From contig BLLK01000022.1 of the NCBI GenBank assembly GCA_021927905.1, positions 2,852,001-2,916,000 on the forward strand: a stretch of DNA of 64,000 nt, written 5' to 3'. The position numbers and the translations under genes were made by a program. This document shows positions 1 through 10,565 of this stretch, one piece after another (position 1 is the stretch's first letter; each line of letters begins with the position of its first letter). This DNA comes from Chaetoceros tenuissimus. Lineage: Eukaryota; Bacillariophyta; Thalassiosirophyceae; Chaetocerotales; Chaetocerotaceae. The notes under the pieces were generated by a model that was not told the origin of the DNA, ran no database searches, and saw only the letters and a program-made list of their open reading frames with translations.

Positions 1-2108
1 GACTCCCCATTTCCTTTTTCTTGAAGCTTCTTATACAATACCCGTTGGTTACTCACCCAATTTGCTAATTTTGGATTTTCAGGAAAACCCTGAGGGACAC
101 AACAGTGACCGTATTCCTTCTTATATGCAACTAAGGCATTGTAGTTCTTTTCCCAAGTGGCTTCCTTAACAAACCAAACAAACCCCAATTTGTTCAGTTT
201 CTCGAATCTAGCTTTTGTCAATTTTTTTGATGGCCACTCTGGCTCTGTCTTCCCAGGTTTGATGCTTTCTTGAAGCTCCATATACAATGTCCGTTGATTA
301 GCCATCCAACTCCCGAGGAGCGTTTCGTTCTTTTTATATTTCCTAGGGACAAGACAATGACCGTATTCCTCCTTGTATACAACTAAGGCATTGTAGTTCA
401 TCTCCCAAGAGGTATTATCGGGATCCCAATCAAACCCCAATTTGTCCAGTTTCTCGAATCTAGCTTTTGTCATACTTGGTGACCACTCTATCTCTGTCTT
501 CCCATTTACAATGCTTTTTCGAAGCTTTTTATACATTTTCCGTTGCGCAGGCACCCAATCCCCTAAATTTGGAAACCCTCTAGGGACAAGACAGTCACCG
601 TGTTCCTTCTTATATGCAACCAAGGCATCATAGCGCTTCTCCCATTTTGCATTGTACATCTCTATTCGCAAGTCAGTCAGTTCTCTATTACTCTCACTAA
701 TTTTCATCTTCTTTGCGACCACCATTCCAGTTTCTTCCGAGAATGCTTCTTCTTCCATCTTTCGCTTGCGAATGGCCGCTCTTTTCATATGATGGCGTTC
801 ACGAATACGATCACTAATGATCTTCTTGGCCTCTGGAGATAGCTTCCTAATGATTGCAAAGTTTGATAGTAACTGTTGCAAAATGGTCATACCGGTCTTG
901 CTCTTATGGCATAACATGACAGTAACCTCCTCTTCACTATAAGAACCACCCTTTTCTTTTCGTGCTACACTATGAACCTCGCCCTCTACCATGTTTGAAA
1001 AACTGTCAAAGTGCTTATCCAAAGAAAAACTATTTTTCTGAGCGTAACAGAGATGAGGAGTCTTGACTGGTTGAATATTGCGTAACGGCTTCTCCTCTGA
1101 GAAAATAGTAATGATTTCACTAGAATTGACAAAGATATCGTCCGCATTCTTGGAGGAAAAATCATGAATTTCATCAAAGTCCATAACCTTGACGTACTCT
1201 CGAAAGACAGTCTTATGAACTAGGCGGGTTTCGTCGTTGAGTTGAGCAATGAGTGAATCCATATTGTCATAGAGTCTATAGAGAAAGGCATTCTCCTTAT
1301 CTTCCCTGGCATATTTCTTGATATCTTTTTTGATTTCAGCTGCCAATGACACGCAATTGAAAACAAGTAAAGCATAGCACTGTTCAGTATACATGAAACC
1401 AAGACTATTACCCTTCAGGGCTTGTTCCTCTGACGAAACAAACAAGTTATTACATGCTTGATTGTATGCTCTACAATTGAGATCAGTCAGAGTGCCTTCT
1501 TTAGAATCAAATGTTCCAATGCGCAAGCAATTCCATGTATTTCCAAGTACTCCTTTGAACTGAGGTGGTAGGAATCCGTGGTCCCAGTATAGTTTATTGG
1601 CGGCCTTGACGCACTCTGGAATCAACAATACTTGTTTGGTGACTGGGTCGAGTTTTTCATTCTTGGTCCAGAAGTCAAATACTTCTTTTGCAAGCGGTTG
1701 TGAACCCTCGAAGGCCTGAAAAGTTCCTTGATCCTTTCTTTGCTCAGGAGTGAGATTCTTGAATTCCCAATTCGGATTGCCTTCAATATATGCAATGACT
1801 TGACAAATACGCCCAATTAAACCATCTCTTTTTGATTGGACCGGATCCGCAGCAAGCTTCTCCTTTAGCGCCTCAAGCTCTTTCTCTAGCGCCTCAATGG
1901 TAGCTTGAGCATCTTCTAGTTGCACTCCTAACTTCAAATTGTTATCCGCAAAATGTTTGCATGTTTGGAAATAATTCTTGGATTTCTGCTCAAAATCAGC
2001 ACTTTTGCGACGCTCTTCAGCTAGCTGCTTAGTAAGTCGCTCTATGGATTTGTTTGAAATCTTCATACTGATAAATCTTGCGATATTCAAGCGGATATGA
2101 ATGATCAT
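1..2108 (-). CDS. HA-repeat (helicase-associated domain) protein, 3' part beyond window
   Basis: One minus-strand frame stays open from an ATG at 2108 (second ATG at 2066) to the left edge with no stop, so the C-terminus is missing. About 700 residues are visible. Residues ~15-75 look like a coiled coil. Residues ~75-430 are a globular region I do not recognise. After a basic stretch (~430-470) come at least three helicase-associated (HA) repeats, near residues 489-521, 568-603 and 649-688. Each has the pattern W..NY.AL..YK.E.GHC.VP followed by W...QR. HA repeats are known from bacterial helicases and are greatly expanded in diatoms as stand-alone proteins, probably binding nucleic acid. No helicase core is visible, so helicase activity should not be assumed. 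A coding-like stretch in another frame lies just upstream (see findings). Confidence 0.75.
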   Translation of the reverse strand, partial: MIIHIRLNIARFISMKISNKSIERLTKQLAEERRKSADFEQKSKNYFQTCKHFADNNLKLGVQLEDAQATIEALEKELEALKEKLAADPVQSKRDGLIGRICQVIAYIEGNPNWEFKNLTPEQRKDQGTFQAFEGSQPLAKEVFDFWTKNEKLDPVTKQVLLIPECVKAANKLYWDHGFLPPQFKGVLGNTWNCLRIGTFDSKEGTLTDLNCRAYNQACNNLFVSSEEQALKGNSLGFMYTEQCYALLVFNCVSLAAEIKKDIKKYAREDKENAFLYRLYDNMDSLIAQLNDETRLVHKTVFREYVKVMDFDEIHDFSSKNADDIFVNSSEIITIFSEEKPLRNIQPVKTPHLCYAQKNSFSLDKHFDSFSNMVEGEVHSVARKEKGGSYSEEEVTVMLCHKSKTGMTILQQLLSNFAIIRKLSPEAKKIISDRIRERHHMKRAAIRKRKMEEEAFSEETGMVVAKKMKISESNRELTDLRIEMYNAKWEKRYDALVAYKKEHGDCLVPRGFPNLGDWVPAQRKMYKKLRKSIVNGKTEIEWSPSMTKARFEKLDKLGFDWDPDNTSWEMNYNALVVYKEEYGHCLVPRKYKKNETLLGSWMANQRTLYMELQESIKPGKTEPEWPSKKLTKARFEKLNKLGFVWFVKEATWEKNYNALVAYKKEYGHCCVPQGFPENPKLANWVSNQRVLYKKLQEKGNGE

Positions 2109-2621
2109 TGGTGCAAAACATATTGGCAGCTTTGCCTACCATCTTCTCTAGCGGGTCTTGTTCCGATGGATCTTTTCTAAAAGAGTTGGGCGGGAAACTG
2201 AAATCTTTTCTCGATGTAGGTCGGTCTCATTTTTCCCAGTAGGACCAGGCTTTTTTGACATTGCCGTGAAATGGAAGCCTCAGGAATTGAAAAGAACATT
2301 GCCGTAGGAGTTGTAGAGGCAGATGGAATTAGCTGTGAATGGAAGGTTGATGATGTATGTGATGGTGGTTGATTTTAGTGATGAGAAAAATCAGCATGGT
2401 GGCAATAGAAGCACGATTAGCTAAAATAATAAAAGAAGGGCCTCTTTATTTCGGAAAGATTTTCTATACTTTTCATTTTATTCTAGGGCAATCACCATTT
2501 AAGAATTTCATTAGAATAAGATGAATCCAAAAGATTTCTTGGGAAGAAAATTATTAAGAGTTCTGAACAAAATCCTGATAGAATCAACTAAATATTTATA
2601 ATTCTCGATTATCAAGATGGA
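2109..2621. other. Intergenic, 5' flank of the HA-repeat gene
   Basis: No complete gene seen. On the minus strand between about 2261 and 2070 there are two short coding-like stretches in different frames, one starting with an ATG at 2261, the other with an ATG at 2142. They may be a disrupted N-terminus of the HA-repeat gene. The remainder (2300-2621) is AT-rich with nothing recognisable. Confidence 0.5.
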
Positions 2622-3253
2622 TTACCAATCATCAGCCTCCAACGTGAAGACATGCATTTGCTGTACAACCTCTTCGACCTTTGCTTCATTAGACCTTGGA
2701 GCAACATTCTCCTTGTCTTCAGGTTCTGGTCTAACAATACCAGGTACTTCGTCAAAGTCAATATTCTTCTTGCTACCCTTTTGCACAATCTCTCCTTTCT
2801 CGTTGAGTACAACATAAAAAGGCACCTGGTTGAATCCCAGGGCTTCCTTTGCTGTCTCTTTAAATTCTTTATCCATGTAAAAGTGATTGATATTTTGCCA
2901 CCGAGGTTCATCGTCTTGTTCAATGATATTACGTGCTCCATCACATTCATCAAGAACAATTGATGTGAATTCTACATTTTGATATTCGGGTTGAGTAGCC
3001 ATGGAATCTAATTTATCAAGTGCTGCTGGACATCTGACACATTTGGTGGTCCAAAAGTCTAGAGGATGGAGAAATTGCTGTGAGATTGTGATGGAAAGAA
3101 GAAAGCAATGGATTCCGGGCCGTGCATGTTCCTGTTGTACTTACCGATGACTGTATTTTTTCCCTTGAATGCTTCCTTTGTACTCTTGAACTCTGCAGTG
3201 TTCAAACAAGTAAGTGGCAATTCTGGAAGTGTTGTGCTTGTTCCGATAGTCAT
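2622..3253 (-). CDS. Thioredoxin-fold protein with CVRC active site
   Basis: Two exons: 3253-3145 and 3058-2622, joined across an 86-nt GTAAGT...TAG intron, give 181 residues. The splice joins G to AC and creates a thioredoxin-type core: hydrophobic strand, D-F-W, then C43-V-R-C46 in place of the usual CGPC. A cis-proline follows in the strand N-Q-V-P116-F-Y-V. The spacing fits a thioredoxin or nucleoredoxin-like fold. The two active-site cysteines suggest disulfide exchange, but Val-Arg between them is not a standard pair, so the substrate is open. The tail (about 140-181) is charged and probably disordered. No clear targeting peptide is seen, suggesting cytosol. It is transcribed away from the SHAW-domain gene, sharing a 509-nt promoter region. 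Confidence 0.8.
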
Positions 3254-3762
3254 TTTGTGCTAGAAGATATGAATGGAGATGGATGCAAAATTCAAATTGT
3301 TTTTGTAGTTTTATGTGTGGGTGGTGGAGTGGCGAGCTCTCCAGAACGGCTCTCAGAGAGGCGCCAAATTGAAAATAAAGCTCTGTTTTCTGGCGTGGGG
3401 TGAAAAATGTTTGCTGCCAGATATTTGAATAGTATGGTCGTACTTCTAATACTAGGTAGTGTCGTAGAATCTTCTTCCAGCCCCCACTTTGCAACTGTCA
3501 TTAATAGCCTATTTGGAAGAAGAAACGCAAAAGGGGGGCTGATCTTTTTTCACCATAAAATAAAGAAACCATAACCTACTTTACTTTGCTATGATAGGTA
3601 TGTTCGTAAAAAGGGTTCGGATCCTTTTCCGCTTTGGCGCTTTGGCTCTCTCTATTTCTATTGTTATTGCAATCGTTAAACATAAACATTCTACTACTGG
3701 GCTTGGCACAAGTACAGATAAAATGTTGATACACTGTTGATCTTTGATATTGAAGAAAAAGT
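3254..3762. promoter_or_regulatory. Divergent promoter region, thioredoxin-like / SHAW-domain genes
   Basis: A 509-nt head-to-head intergenic region. Open frames on it are shadows or random. No clear TATA box or repeated motif was recognised. Confidence 0.4.
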
Positions 3763-5436
3763 ATGAACTCATTTGGAAACAAAAAAAAGCTTTTTGATGG
3801 AAAATACTCCAATTCAATACACGACAAGTCACCTACAGCAGAACCGTTTCCCTTCCCTTGTCACTTTTCCATACCTGCTAGATATCACAATCCAGAGCAG
3901 CAATTCAAAGTTGGAGACTCGGTCTGGTACGAAGTCAGGGGTAACTTTGGTATTACTGACAAGGGGATACAATGGGGTGAAGCAGTCATCAAACGAGTGT
4001 TTGAAGATGAAACGTTTCAACTAGCTGGCAAGTGTTGGAAATATGATTTTTTCCATCCACTTGTTGGTCTCGATGGTGGTCCAGCATATTTCTCATCCAT
4101 TAGTGATGTACATACTGCTCGTAGTATATACAAGCAGTGGACGGTTTCTTCCCATCCAAATTTTCATGTGAGGAGAATGGCAATGAGTAATGTCGATGAA
4201 GTTGAGCATTCTTTTTTAGCACGTGTACCTCGTGAAGCCATGTTTAAAGTTTGGGACCGAGAAAGTGAACCTCCTTGTCCTATTGCGTCCGTAGACTTGA
4301 ATAAATCTTTGCAAGATGAAAAAACCTTGGAGAGTATGAGAAAAGACCTAGGCTTTCAAGGTATGAAACAAGCAAACTATGGACCAGAAATGTGGGGAAT
4401 ATCTTTGGAACAACTTGAAGCAATCAAAGAATTAGATGGATATAATACCGATATGAAAATGTATGATGTTGTTGAAAAATTAATCAAACCAATCACAAAT
4501 GGCTGCGGGATGGGTTATTCTTTATATTTGAATCAAGATGAGCCTCTTTGTGCAAAGCAGATGGTATCTCATGCCTGGGGTGAAAACTATGATCACTTTG
4601 TCCAAGCTTTAAAAGATTCAAGGGCTGAGGGTCCATTTTGGGTGTGCGCAATGGCGATATATCAGGAAGATAATGAAACTATTGCAAAGCAATTAGGGCC
4701 AGATGTCATGCATGGTCCATTTGTAAGTTATCATCAAATATTTTCATCTATTTACTTATTCAAAATGAACATTGAATCTAACTACTACCAACCATGGATG
4801 TAGGCGACAGTGTTACGACAAGCAACAGATATGATTGCAATATTTACACCTGCAGCAGACATTTATCTAAGGATGTGGTGCGTATTTGAAATTTTTGTAG
4901 CAGTTCAACTTGGAGTTCCCATCAAATTTGCAGCTTTGAACAAACAAGTAAGATCTGGTATTGAGAATATCTACGATTCAATCTACGAGCATGGACGGTG
5001 TAGATGTGACTCTGCTAAAGCAGAATGCGGGCAAAAGTCTGATGAAAATGAAATTCGAAGTATAATCAATTCTACACCGGGTAAATTTGCACTCTTAGAT
5101 TCAACTGTAGAGTGGTGCAAAGCAAAGTACTACATAGAAGAAGTAAGAAGTCCCGGACCTGCATTTAGCAGTCCAGTAGCACATCTTCTTTTGATGGGAG
5201 GATCAGGCAAATTAGATTACGCCGCAAAAACACTATCATCAATTGCCCTAGCAATCGACAGAATTAAGGTTGAGCCACAGATGAAAGAAGAGCAACCAAT
5301 GGAATCAATAGAAAATATTGAACCAGAGATGGACCAAGAAAGAACTAAATCATCAGGTACAGACACACGATTAGGGAGTAATATACCAATGAATCCAATA
5401 CAAGGTGGAAATTGTTGTAATTGTAGTATACAGTAA
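3763..5436 (+). CDS. TIR-like 'SHAW...WCxFE' domain protein with CaaX-like C-terminus
   Basis: Two exons, 3763-4722 and 4804-5436 (81-nt GTAAGT...TAG intron), give 530 residues. Residues ~45-150 contain a segment like a KOW/Tudor barrel (V-G-D-S-V-W-Y...). Residues ~265-400 have a pattern common in protist proteins of TIR-like fold: V-S-H-A-W (about 268-272), F-W-V-C-A-M-A-I-Y-Q, then R-M-W-C-V-F-E (about 343). The intron falls inside this domain. The last residues are C-C-N-C-S-I-Q; C-S-I-Q fits a CaaX prenylation box with extra cysteines that could be palmitoylated, so membrane anchoring is inferred. The domain name and CaaX reading rest on motifs only; enzymatic activity is unknown. It ends 28 nt from the stop of the convergent VOC gene. 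Confidence 0.75.
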
Positions 5437-5464
5437 ATCTTTAATGTTTATTAATCGAACATTT

Positions 5465-6100
5465 TCACTTTTTCAACTTTGCAATGACTTCATCTGGCGC
5501 TTGAACTAATTCAATCAAAACACCACAACCTCCGATAGGCGATGTTTCATTTCCTTTTGGATGAATAAATGTAATATCATACCCTGCAGCACCTTTTCTG
5601 ATTCCTCCAGGAGTAAATCTGACACCATTTTGCTCCATCCACTCGACTGCAGTTTCCAAATCGTCTACCCAAAGTCCAATGTGATTCAAGGGTGGTTTGT
5701 GCACCTTTGGGCTCTTCTCTTCGTCAAGTGGACACATGAGATCAATTTCGACAGATACAGAACCATTCTCATCATGCCCAAGTTTCACTATATCTTCCGA
5801 GACATTTTCCTTTTCAGAGGTGAAATCTCCAATCTTTTCTAATCCAAATACGTCCATCCATAGCTTTTGCAAGGATTTAGCATCAGTTGAACCAATTGCC
5901 ACCTGTTGCAATCCCAAGATCTGGAAAGGTCTAGAACCTGAACTGGTACTCGCAAATCGAGAATATCTTTGATTAGAAGGATTCTTCACGGTAGAGCTTT
6001 GAACCGATGTAAAGCCCATACCATAACCATGTGATACAGACGTGATGCACCTTTTCACTTGAAAGAATTTGAGATTCTGTGCACATTTCGAGAGTATCAT
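5465..6100 (-). CDS. VOC-superfamily (glyoxalase I-like) protein, probably organellar
   Basis: Single exon, 211 residues. Residues 1-~55 are basic and serine-rich with few acids, like a mitochondrial pre-sequence. Residues 60-205 form two beta-alpha-beta-beta-beta modules of the vicinal oxygen chelate fold. Candidate metal ligands in order are Gln65/66 (L-Q-Q), Glu118 (V-E-I), His140 (N-H-I-G) and Glu197 (I-E-L). The Q-E-H-E order matches animal glyoxalase I (lactoylglutathione lyase). The overall size also fits methylmalonyl-CoA epimerase and other VOC enzymes, so the substrate is not fixed. Its gene is tail-to-tail with the SHAW-domain gene and head-to-head with the next gene. Confidence 0.8.
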   Translation of the reverse strand: MILSKCAQNLKFFQVKRCITSVSHGYGMGFTSVQSSTVKNPSNQRYSRFASTSSGSRPFQILGLQQVAIGSTDAKSLQKLWMDVFGLEKIGDFTSEKENVSEDIVKLGHDENGSVSVEIDLMCPLDEEKSPKVHKPPLNHIGLWVDDLETAVEWMEQNGVRFTPGGIRKGAAGYDITFIHPKGNETSPIGGCGVLIELVQAPDEVIAKLKK

Positions 6101-6443
6101 ATTTAATTCAAAATGGTTGAGAAGATCTATCTTATTCTATTGTACCATCAATGAACAAGAAGCCTCACCAAGATCAAATGAAAAGAAGGTGCTTCCCATC
6201 AAAGGTCAAAGAACATTGGAAGTATGCGAAATTTGACATGAAGACATATTGATAACCTATTGTAGACTATTCTCATACTAAGTACCTATTCTAAAAGTTG
6301 GCATGTTAGAAGCATCAAGCATCAACACCATCTGTTTTTCTCATGAATAATAAATTCGAAAAGGCACCAGAACAAAGTAAACTCTAACATCATTACAATT
6401 CTCAAATACACTACAGCTCCAAAATATTGACAACTTTGACAAC
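6101..6443. promoter_or_regulatory. Divergent promoter region, VOC / two-domain plastid-type gene
   Basis: A 343-nt head-to-head spacer, AT-rich. No recognisable motif beyond general AT tracts. Confidence 0.35.
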
Positions 6444-7757
6444 ATGAAGAATTGGGTATTAAATTGTTTCTTGCTAGTTGGTACAACTGGTGCATTTCAA
6501 CATTTTCAAGGTCGCTCGCCTCGAGAATCATTTTTAGTTTCTACTTCCAAAATTACAAGTTCAACTCAGTTATGCTACTTTGATGATATCTCCCGTCGAA
6601 GACCGCTGACACCATGGACTCCAGAAATTATGGATCAAATAAATTTCGGAAAATTGCCAACTGATGTAGATACGTCTCAAAGCTATGGTGCAGAAAAAAT
6701 GGTTTATCTGCAAAAGTTACTGAACAACGAGTACAATGCAGAAACAGCATTGAACCTAGGAAATCAACAGGTGCAGCTTATACTGGAAACGTGGATGGAA
6801 GAGCATGATTTTGATAACGAACTCAAGATTTCTAATCATGAAATATTTATCTGTGACGCCAAAAACATCTTTGAATGCATTGCATTTCAATGGGGCTTTG
6901 TTGACAATTATAAACAAGGAAAAGATGAACTGACAATGATATTATTTCCATATTGTCAGGATATGTATAATTTTCAAAATTTGGAGCTTGTATGGGAATT
7001 TATTGAAAGTTGCTATGAAAATTGCACATTGTTTGGAAAGGATTATGTCATTAGTTGCTTTCATCAGAACTACAAAAATCAACCAAAGATGCTCTCACCA
7101 CTGAGACACACTCCGTTTCCATGTTTCGGAATCCACTCAAGAAATTTGCTCGATAAAGAATCCATTGAGTCCATAGTTGACAATCTTTCAAGTATATCCT
7201 TGTTTGAAGTGCACAAACATGAAGAAACTGTCCCAAGCAAAAATACAGAAATTGATTCAATATTCAGTGATATGAAACAAATCGGAAATGATAGACAGAA
7301 GCTGGAAAATCTATTCAACGCAGCATCGTACAATTCCATGTCAATTGCGTTGGATGATGAAAATGATGACAGCAAAATCAAATTCTTGACAATGCAATGG
7401 ATGGAAAAACACTCAGTAAGGGAAGAATTTGACAGTATAAACTGGTCATTCTCGAGATGCAATAATGCTGAGCAACTTTACTATGATGTATGGAATACTG
7501 TCGCAAAGATGATTGAGAAGAAAGAACCGTCCACAATATTTGTTGCACCTCAATTTTCAACTACGAATGCCCAGGCTTTCAAACGCATTGCTGTTTCTAT
7601 AAACAAAGCGTTGAGAAAACTGTCTTTCTGCACTGGGATGAGCATTCACATAAGTGAACTATATCATCCCGAATTTGTCAGTAAACAGAGCGACATGAGT
7701 CACATGAGAAGATCTCCATTCCCTACTTTGGAAATACACTTTGAAATTGAAGAATGA
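6444..7757 (+). CDS. Unknown secretory/plastid-type protein with two similar halves
   Basis: Single exon, 437 residues. The first 17 residues form a hydrophobic signal followed by T-G-A/F-Q, and then a Ser/Thr-rich, basic stretch. That is the layout of a diatom bipartite plastid pre-sequence with phenylalanine after the cleavage site. The mature part holds two related units (roughly 90-235 and 285-437). In each, an acidic helix and the pattern W-M-E-(E/K)-H come early, and the unit closes with R-x-(T/S)-P-F-P-x-x-x-I-H, near residues 219-229 and about 421-432. I do not recognise the fold. The internal similarity points to a duplication. Plastid location is inferred from the N-terminus only. 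Confidence 0.7.
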   Translation: MKNWVLNCFLLVGTTGAFQHFQGRSPRESFLVSTSKITSSTQLCYFDDISRRRPLTPWTPEIMDQINFGKLPTDVDTSQSYGAEKMVYLQKLLNNEYNAETALNLGNQQVQLILETWMEEHDFDNELKISNHEIFICDAKNIFECIAFQWGFVDNYKQGKDELTMILFPYCQDMYNFQNLELVWEFIESCYENCTLFGKDYVISCFHQNYKNQPKMLSPLRHTPFPCFGIHSRNLLDKESIESIVDNLSSISLFEVHKHEETVPSKNTEIDSIFSDMKQIGNDRQKLENLFNAASYNSMSIALDDENDDSKIKFLTMQWMEKHSVREEFDSINWSFSRCNNAEQLYYDVWNTVAKMIEKKEPSTIFVAPQFSTTNAQAFKRIAVSINKALRKLSFCTGMSIHISELYHPEFVSKQSDMSHMRRSPFPTLEIHFEIEE

Positions 7758-8759
7758 ATCAATTTTACCTACGTACCTACTACTAGTAAGAGATTAAGAG
7801 AACCTTTCTACATCAACCAATTCCTTCTTTCTTTCCATTTCCTCTACTTCAATCTGTACGTACATCTTTTGTTTGTTGTTGAGATGTTTTATCATCTTTT
7901 TGTGGATTTTTTCATTCGTACGATGTCAGAACGAAAGAATTGAGGATAGAATACTTCCTCGTGCTTTGGTCAAAATGAAACTGAAGGTGAGAATCAAAGA
8001 CATTGGTTATAATGATGTCACTGCCGTATCATATATTGGCCATTGTTCATGTCCCTCTTCTCCATGTCCATACTCACTTGAAACTCATTTTAATTCTCCT
8101 GTTGATTGATTTCCTAATCGTACGTATACTAATTTCAAGAAGTAAATAATAGTAAAAGTTATTTAGAATTGAAATTACTCATAAATACTTACGTACCTAT
8201 TTACTAAAATGCCGCGTTAGTACATGTGCAGTAGAAAGCGGGAGTGAGTCATCAACCGAAAATGAGAAGCTTTACACCTCAGAAAAGCAGCTGTTTTTCT
8301 GAAGAGAAGGTTGCTTAGGAAGGTTGAAAAGTCTATAAGCAGCTGTGCGTATAAATAAAAATTGATGCTGCGACAAATATCCTTTCATAGATGTTCTCAA
8401 TATTGACAAGATCATAAGTACTTTTGTCTATATGACGTCATCAAATTTTTATCTTCTTTTGGTTTTCACTGATGCTTTGTGCTTGAAGTAAAGCGCCTGA
8501 AAGGATTCTACGCACGTTGTTGTGTTTCCTTTTTCGAGCAGGGCAGGCCGTACACAAGTTCTTCGCTGTCTTTTTTGTTTATCAATAACATAATACATTT
8601 CCAACCAAACTGAAGTTATTCCTTAAACTGTAATTTTCATTACGTTAAAAGAAGGACTGGAAACTCACAACTGAGAAGCTAGCAAGATTCTATTACTCTA
8701 GAGACTTGTCTTAACACATACCGCCCTAGAAAAAGCAAACCAGGGAAACATTACATGCC
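7758..8759. other. 1-kb intergenic region upstream of the LOTUS-like gene
   Basis: No convincing gene. A 78-codon frame near 7873 has no ATG at its start. The sequence TACGTAC recurs several times, and a perfect CRE palindrome (TGACGTCA) lies at 8433-8440. The 3' half probably holds the promoter of the LOTUS-like gene. Confidence 0.4.
8433..8440. promoter_or_regulatory. CRE/bZIP palindrome TGACGTCA
   Basis: A perfect 8-bp cAMP-response-type palindrome 320 bp upstream of the LOTUS-like start codon. TGACGT boxes bound by bZIP factors are known CO2/cAMP response elements in diatoms. Function at this site is inferred from sequence only. Confidence 0.35.
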
Positions 8760-10565
8760 ATGTCTTCAACTATCATGACCGAAACGAGTAGTAACCTCGA
8801 CAGTTGGAATGACCTATCTGCAGCACTAAGACAGCAAACCTTTGCATCTGCTGGCGATGCAATTTTTGCGCCTGGTGGAATGGGCAATATTCGTGGAAGC
8901 AAGAATGAAAACCCATTTCAATCAGTTCCAACGGCTCCACTTGCGAATCCTTTTTCAACTGCATCTTCCACTGTATCTGGAAGCGCGCCTAGTACAAGTC
9001 AGCAGAGCGGTTTCAGAGGGCTCTCATCAATGTCTTTACAACGTACAGACAATCCAATGAACAGTGATACCAGACATGATAGCTCTCCTACCTTATCCGC
9101 TGATAGTGCATCTGTACTTAGTCAGTCAAGACATAATAGCTTCGTGCAGATAGAACAAGCTTTCACACAGCAAACTAATAAGCAACAGCTGCCATTTATT
9201 CCAAATATCCAAAAGGAACATGGAAGTGCCATGAATACGAATGCTGCGCTCACGCCATCACACGAGCTTCTGTTCCAAGTCAAGTTGGCGAGAACATCAC
9301 TTGAGAATAATCCCAAACTTGGTCGTTCAGATGTACTTATGAAAATTTCTGTTCACATCAAGTCCGGCAAGGCAAACGCTATGAATACTTCATCAACTCA
9401 CATTGTGCAAAAGTGGTACACTGACTTGGGCAGGGTACATGAGCATCTAGGCTTGTCAGTGTAAGTACTTACTTTTCAAGAACAAACATGTTTTATTTTT
9501 TTAATTAATGCCAACTTTCCTCCTTTTCCCTCTCTCCAATAGGCACGGTATTGCCTTCCCCTCTCTAGGCTATGGTAGTAACAACCAGGAGCAATCGATT
9601 ACTGACGGTGATTCTCAGAAACTGCAGAATTACCTTAGCACCGTATGTGACTCCATTTTGAATATGGACTCTAGATCTCAAATCGCTCAAACCTTCCTCG
9701 CTTCTCTTGACGACGAGGCAAAATCTCTATCTGATAAGATTCGCATGATTATCCTAGAGTCTCGCCTATTTGATACTATGAATCGCTTTGATCTATTGCA
9801 GACAAGAATGATCAACGTCGAAAATCGTTTCAATGAGAGCACCAACCTTGTGTATTACTTAAAGCAGAAGTTGGAACAAATGGAGCAGAACCCTTCTAGA
9901 CGTTCAAGTGGCATTGTCCCAGGAAGTGAACATTCGAGACAAGGTGTTTATAATTCTCAACCTACTTCTACCCCAGGAAGTTACACCGAGACCCCAGTCT
10001 TGGTCCAAAATGTCCCTGTCAGAAGTGCAAGTTTTTCGGGAGTAGTGGTACCTTCTGACAATATCAATCCATCTCAGCTGATCAGTCTAGCAGAGACCGT
10101 GCTCAACGAGAAAGGCCCTCTACCTGTTGGCGAAGTGGGTAAGATGCTACAAGAAGCTACTGGAAATCCAAGTCTTAGTCAGGTTTTGAAAGAGAGGCAC
10201 AATGGTTTGAAAAAGTTCCTCGAAAAATTTTCTGACAAGTTTATCATGAGTTGCGATCATCCATTCAATCCTCATGTTTATTTGAGAAGATCCTATAGCC
10301 CAGATGAGCAGCGTTTGATTGAAAATGGTAGCACCGCTTTCCTCGATAAAAAAGTGAAGGTAAGTTTGAAAGCAATTAAGTACCTAGTGGTTCTTGATGA
10401 TGTCACTGATCGTATTTATGAACCTTCTTCTTCCGAAAATTTATCGGCAAATAGAAACCAAGGCGCAAAGATAATAAGAAGCACAACAACAGTTCATCTT
10501 GGCCAAGTTCAGTCTCTTCTACCCCTATCCTAGGATCATATCAGCAATCCAGAGATTACTATTAA
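8760..10565 (+). CDS. LOTUS/OST-HTH-like winged-helix protein
   Basis: Three exons (8760-9460, 9543-10359, 10455-10565) with 82- and 95-nt introns, both GTAAGT...AG, give 542 residues. Residues 1-~200 are low-complexity, rich in Ser, Asn, Gln and Thr. Residues ~235-375 are partly helical. Residues ~413-483 match an OST-HTH/LOTUS-like winged helix: a helix, then G-P-L-P-V-G-E-V-G-K-M-L, then L-K-x-x-x-x-G-L-K-K-F-L, ending H-P-F-N-P-H-V-Y-L-R. LOTUS domains bind RNA or DEAD-box helicases, so a post-transcriptional role is plausible. The last intron can also be read through, giving a different C-terminus ending at 10533. The spliced tail is basic (P-R-R-K then K-K-H) and looks more natural. I chose the first ATG. 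Confidence 0.75.

Noticed and set aside
7873-8109. A 78-codon frame with a hydrophobic start
   Set aside because: It begins with TTG, has no ATG near the hydrophobic stretch and no recognisable domain.
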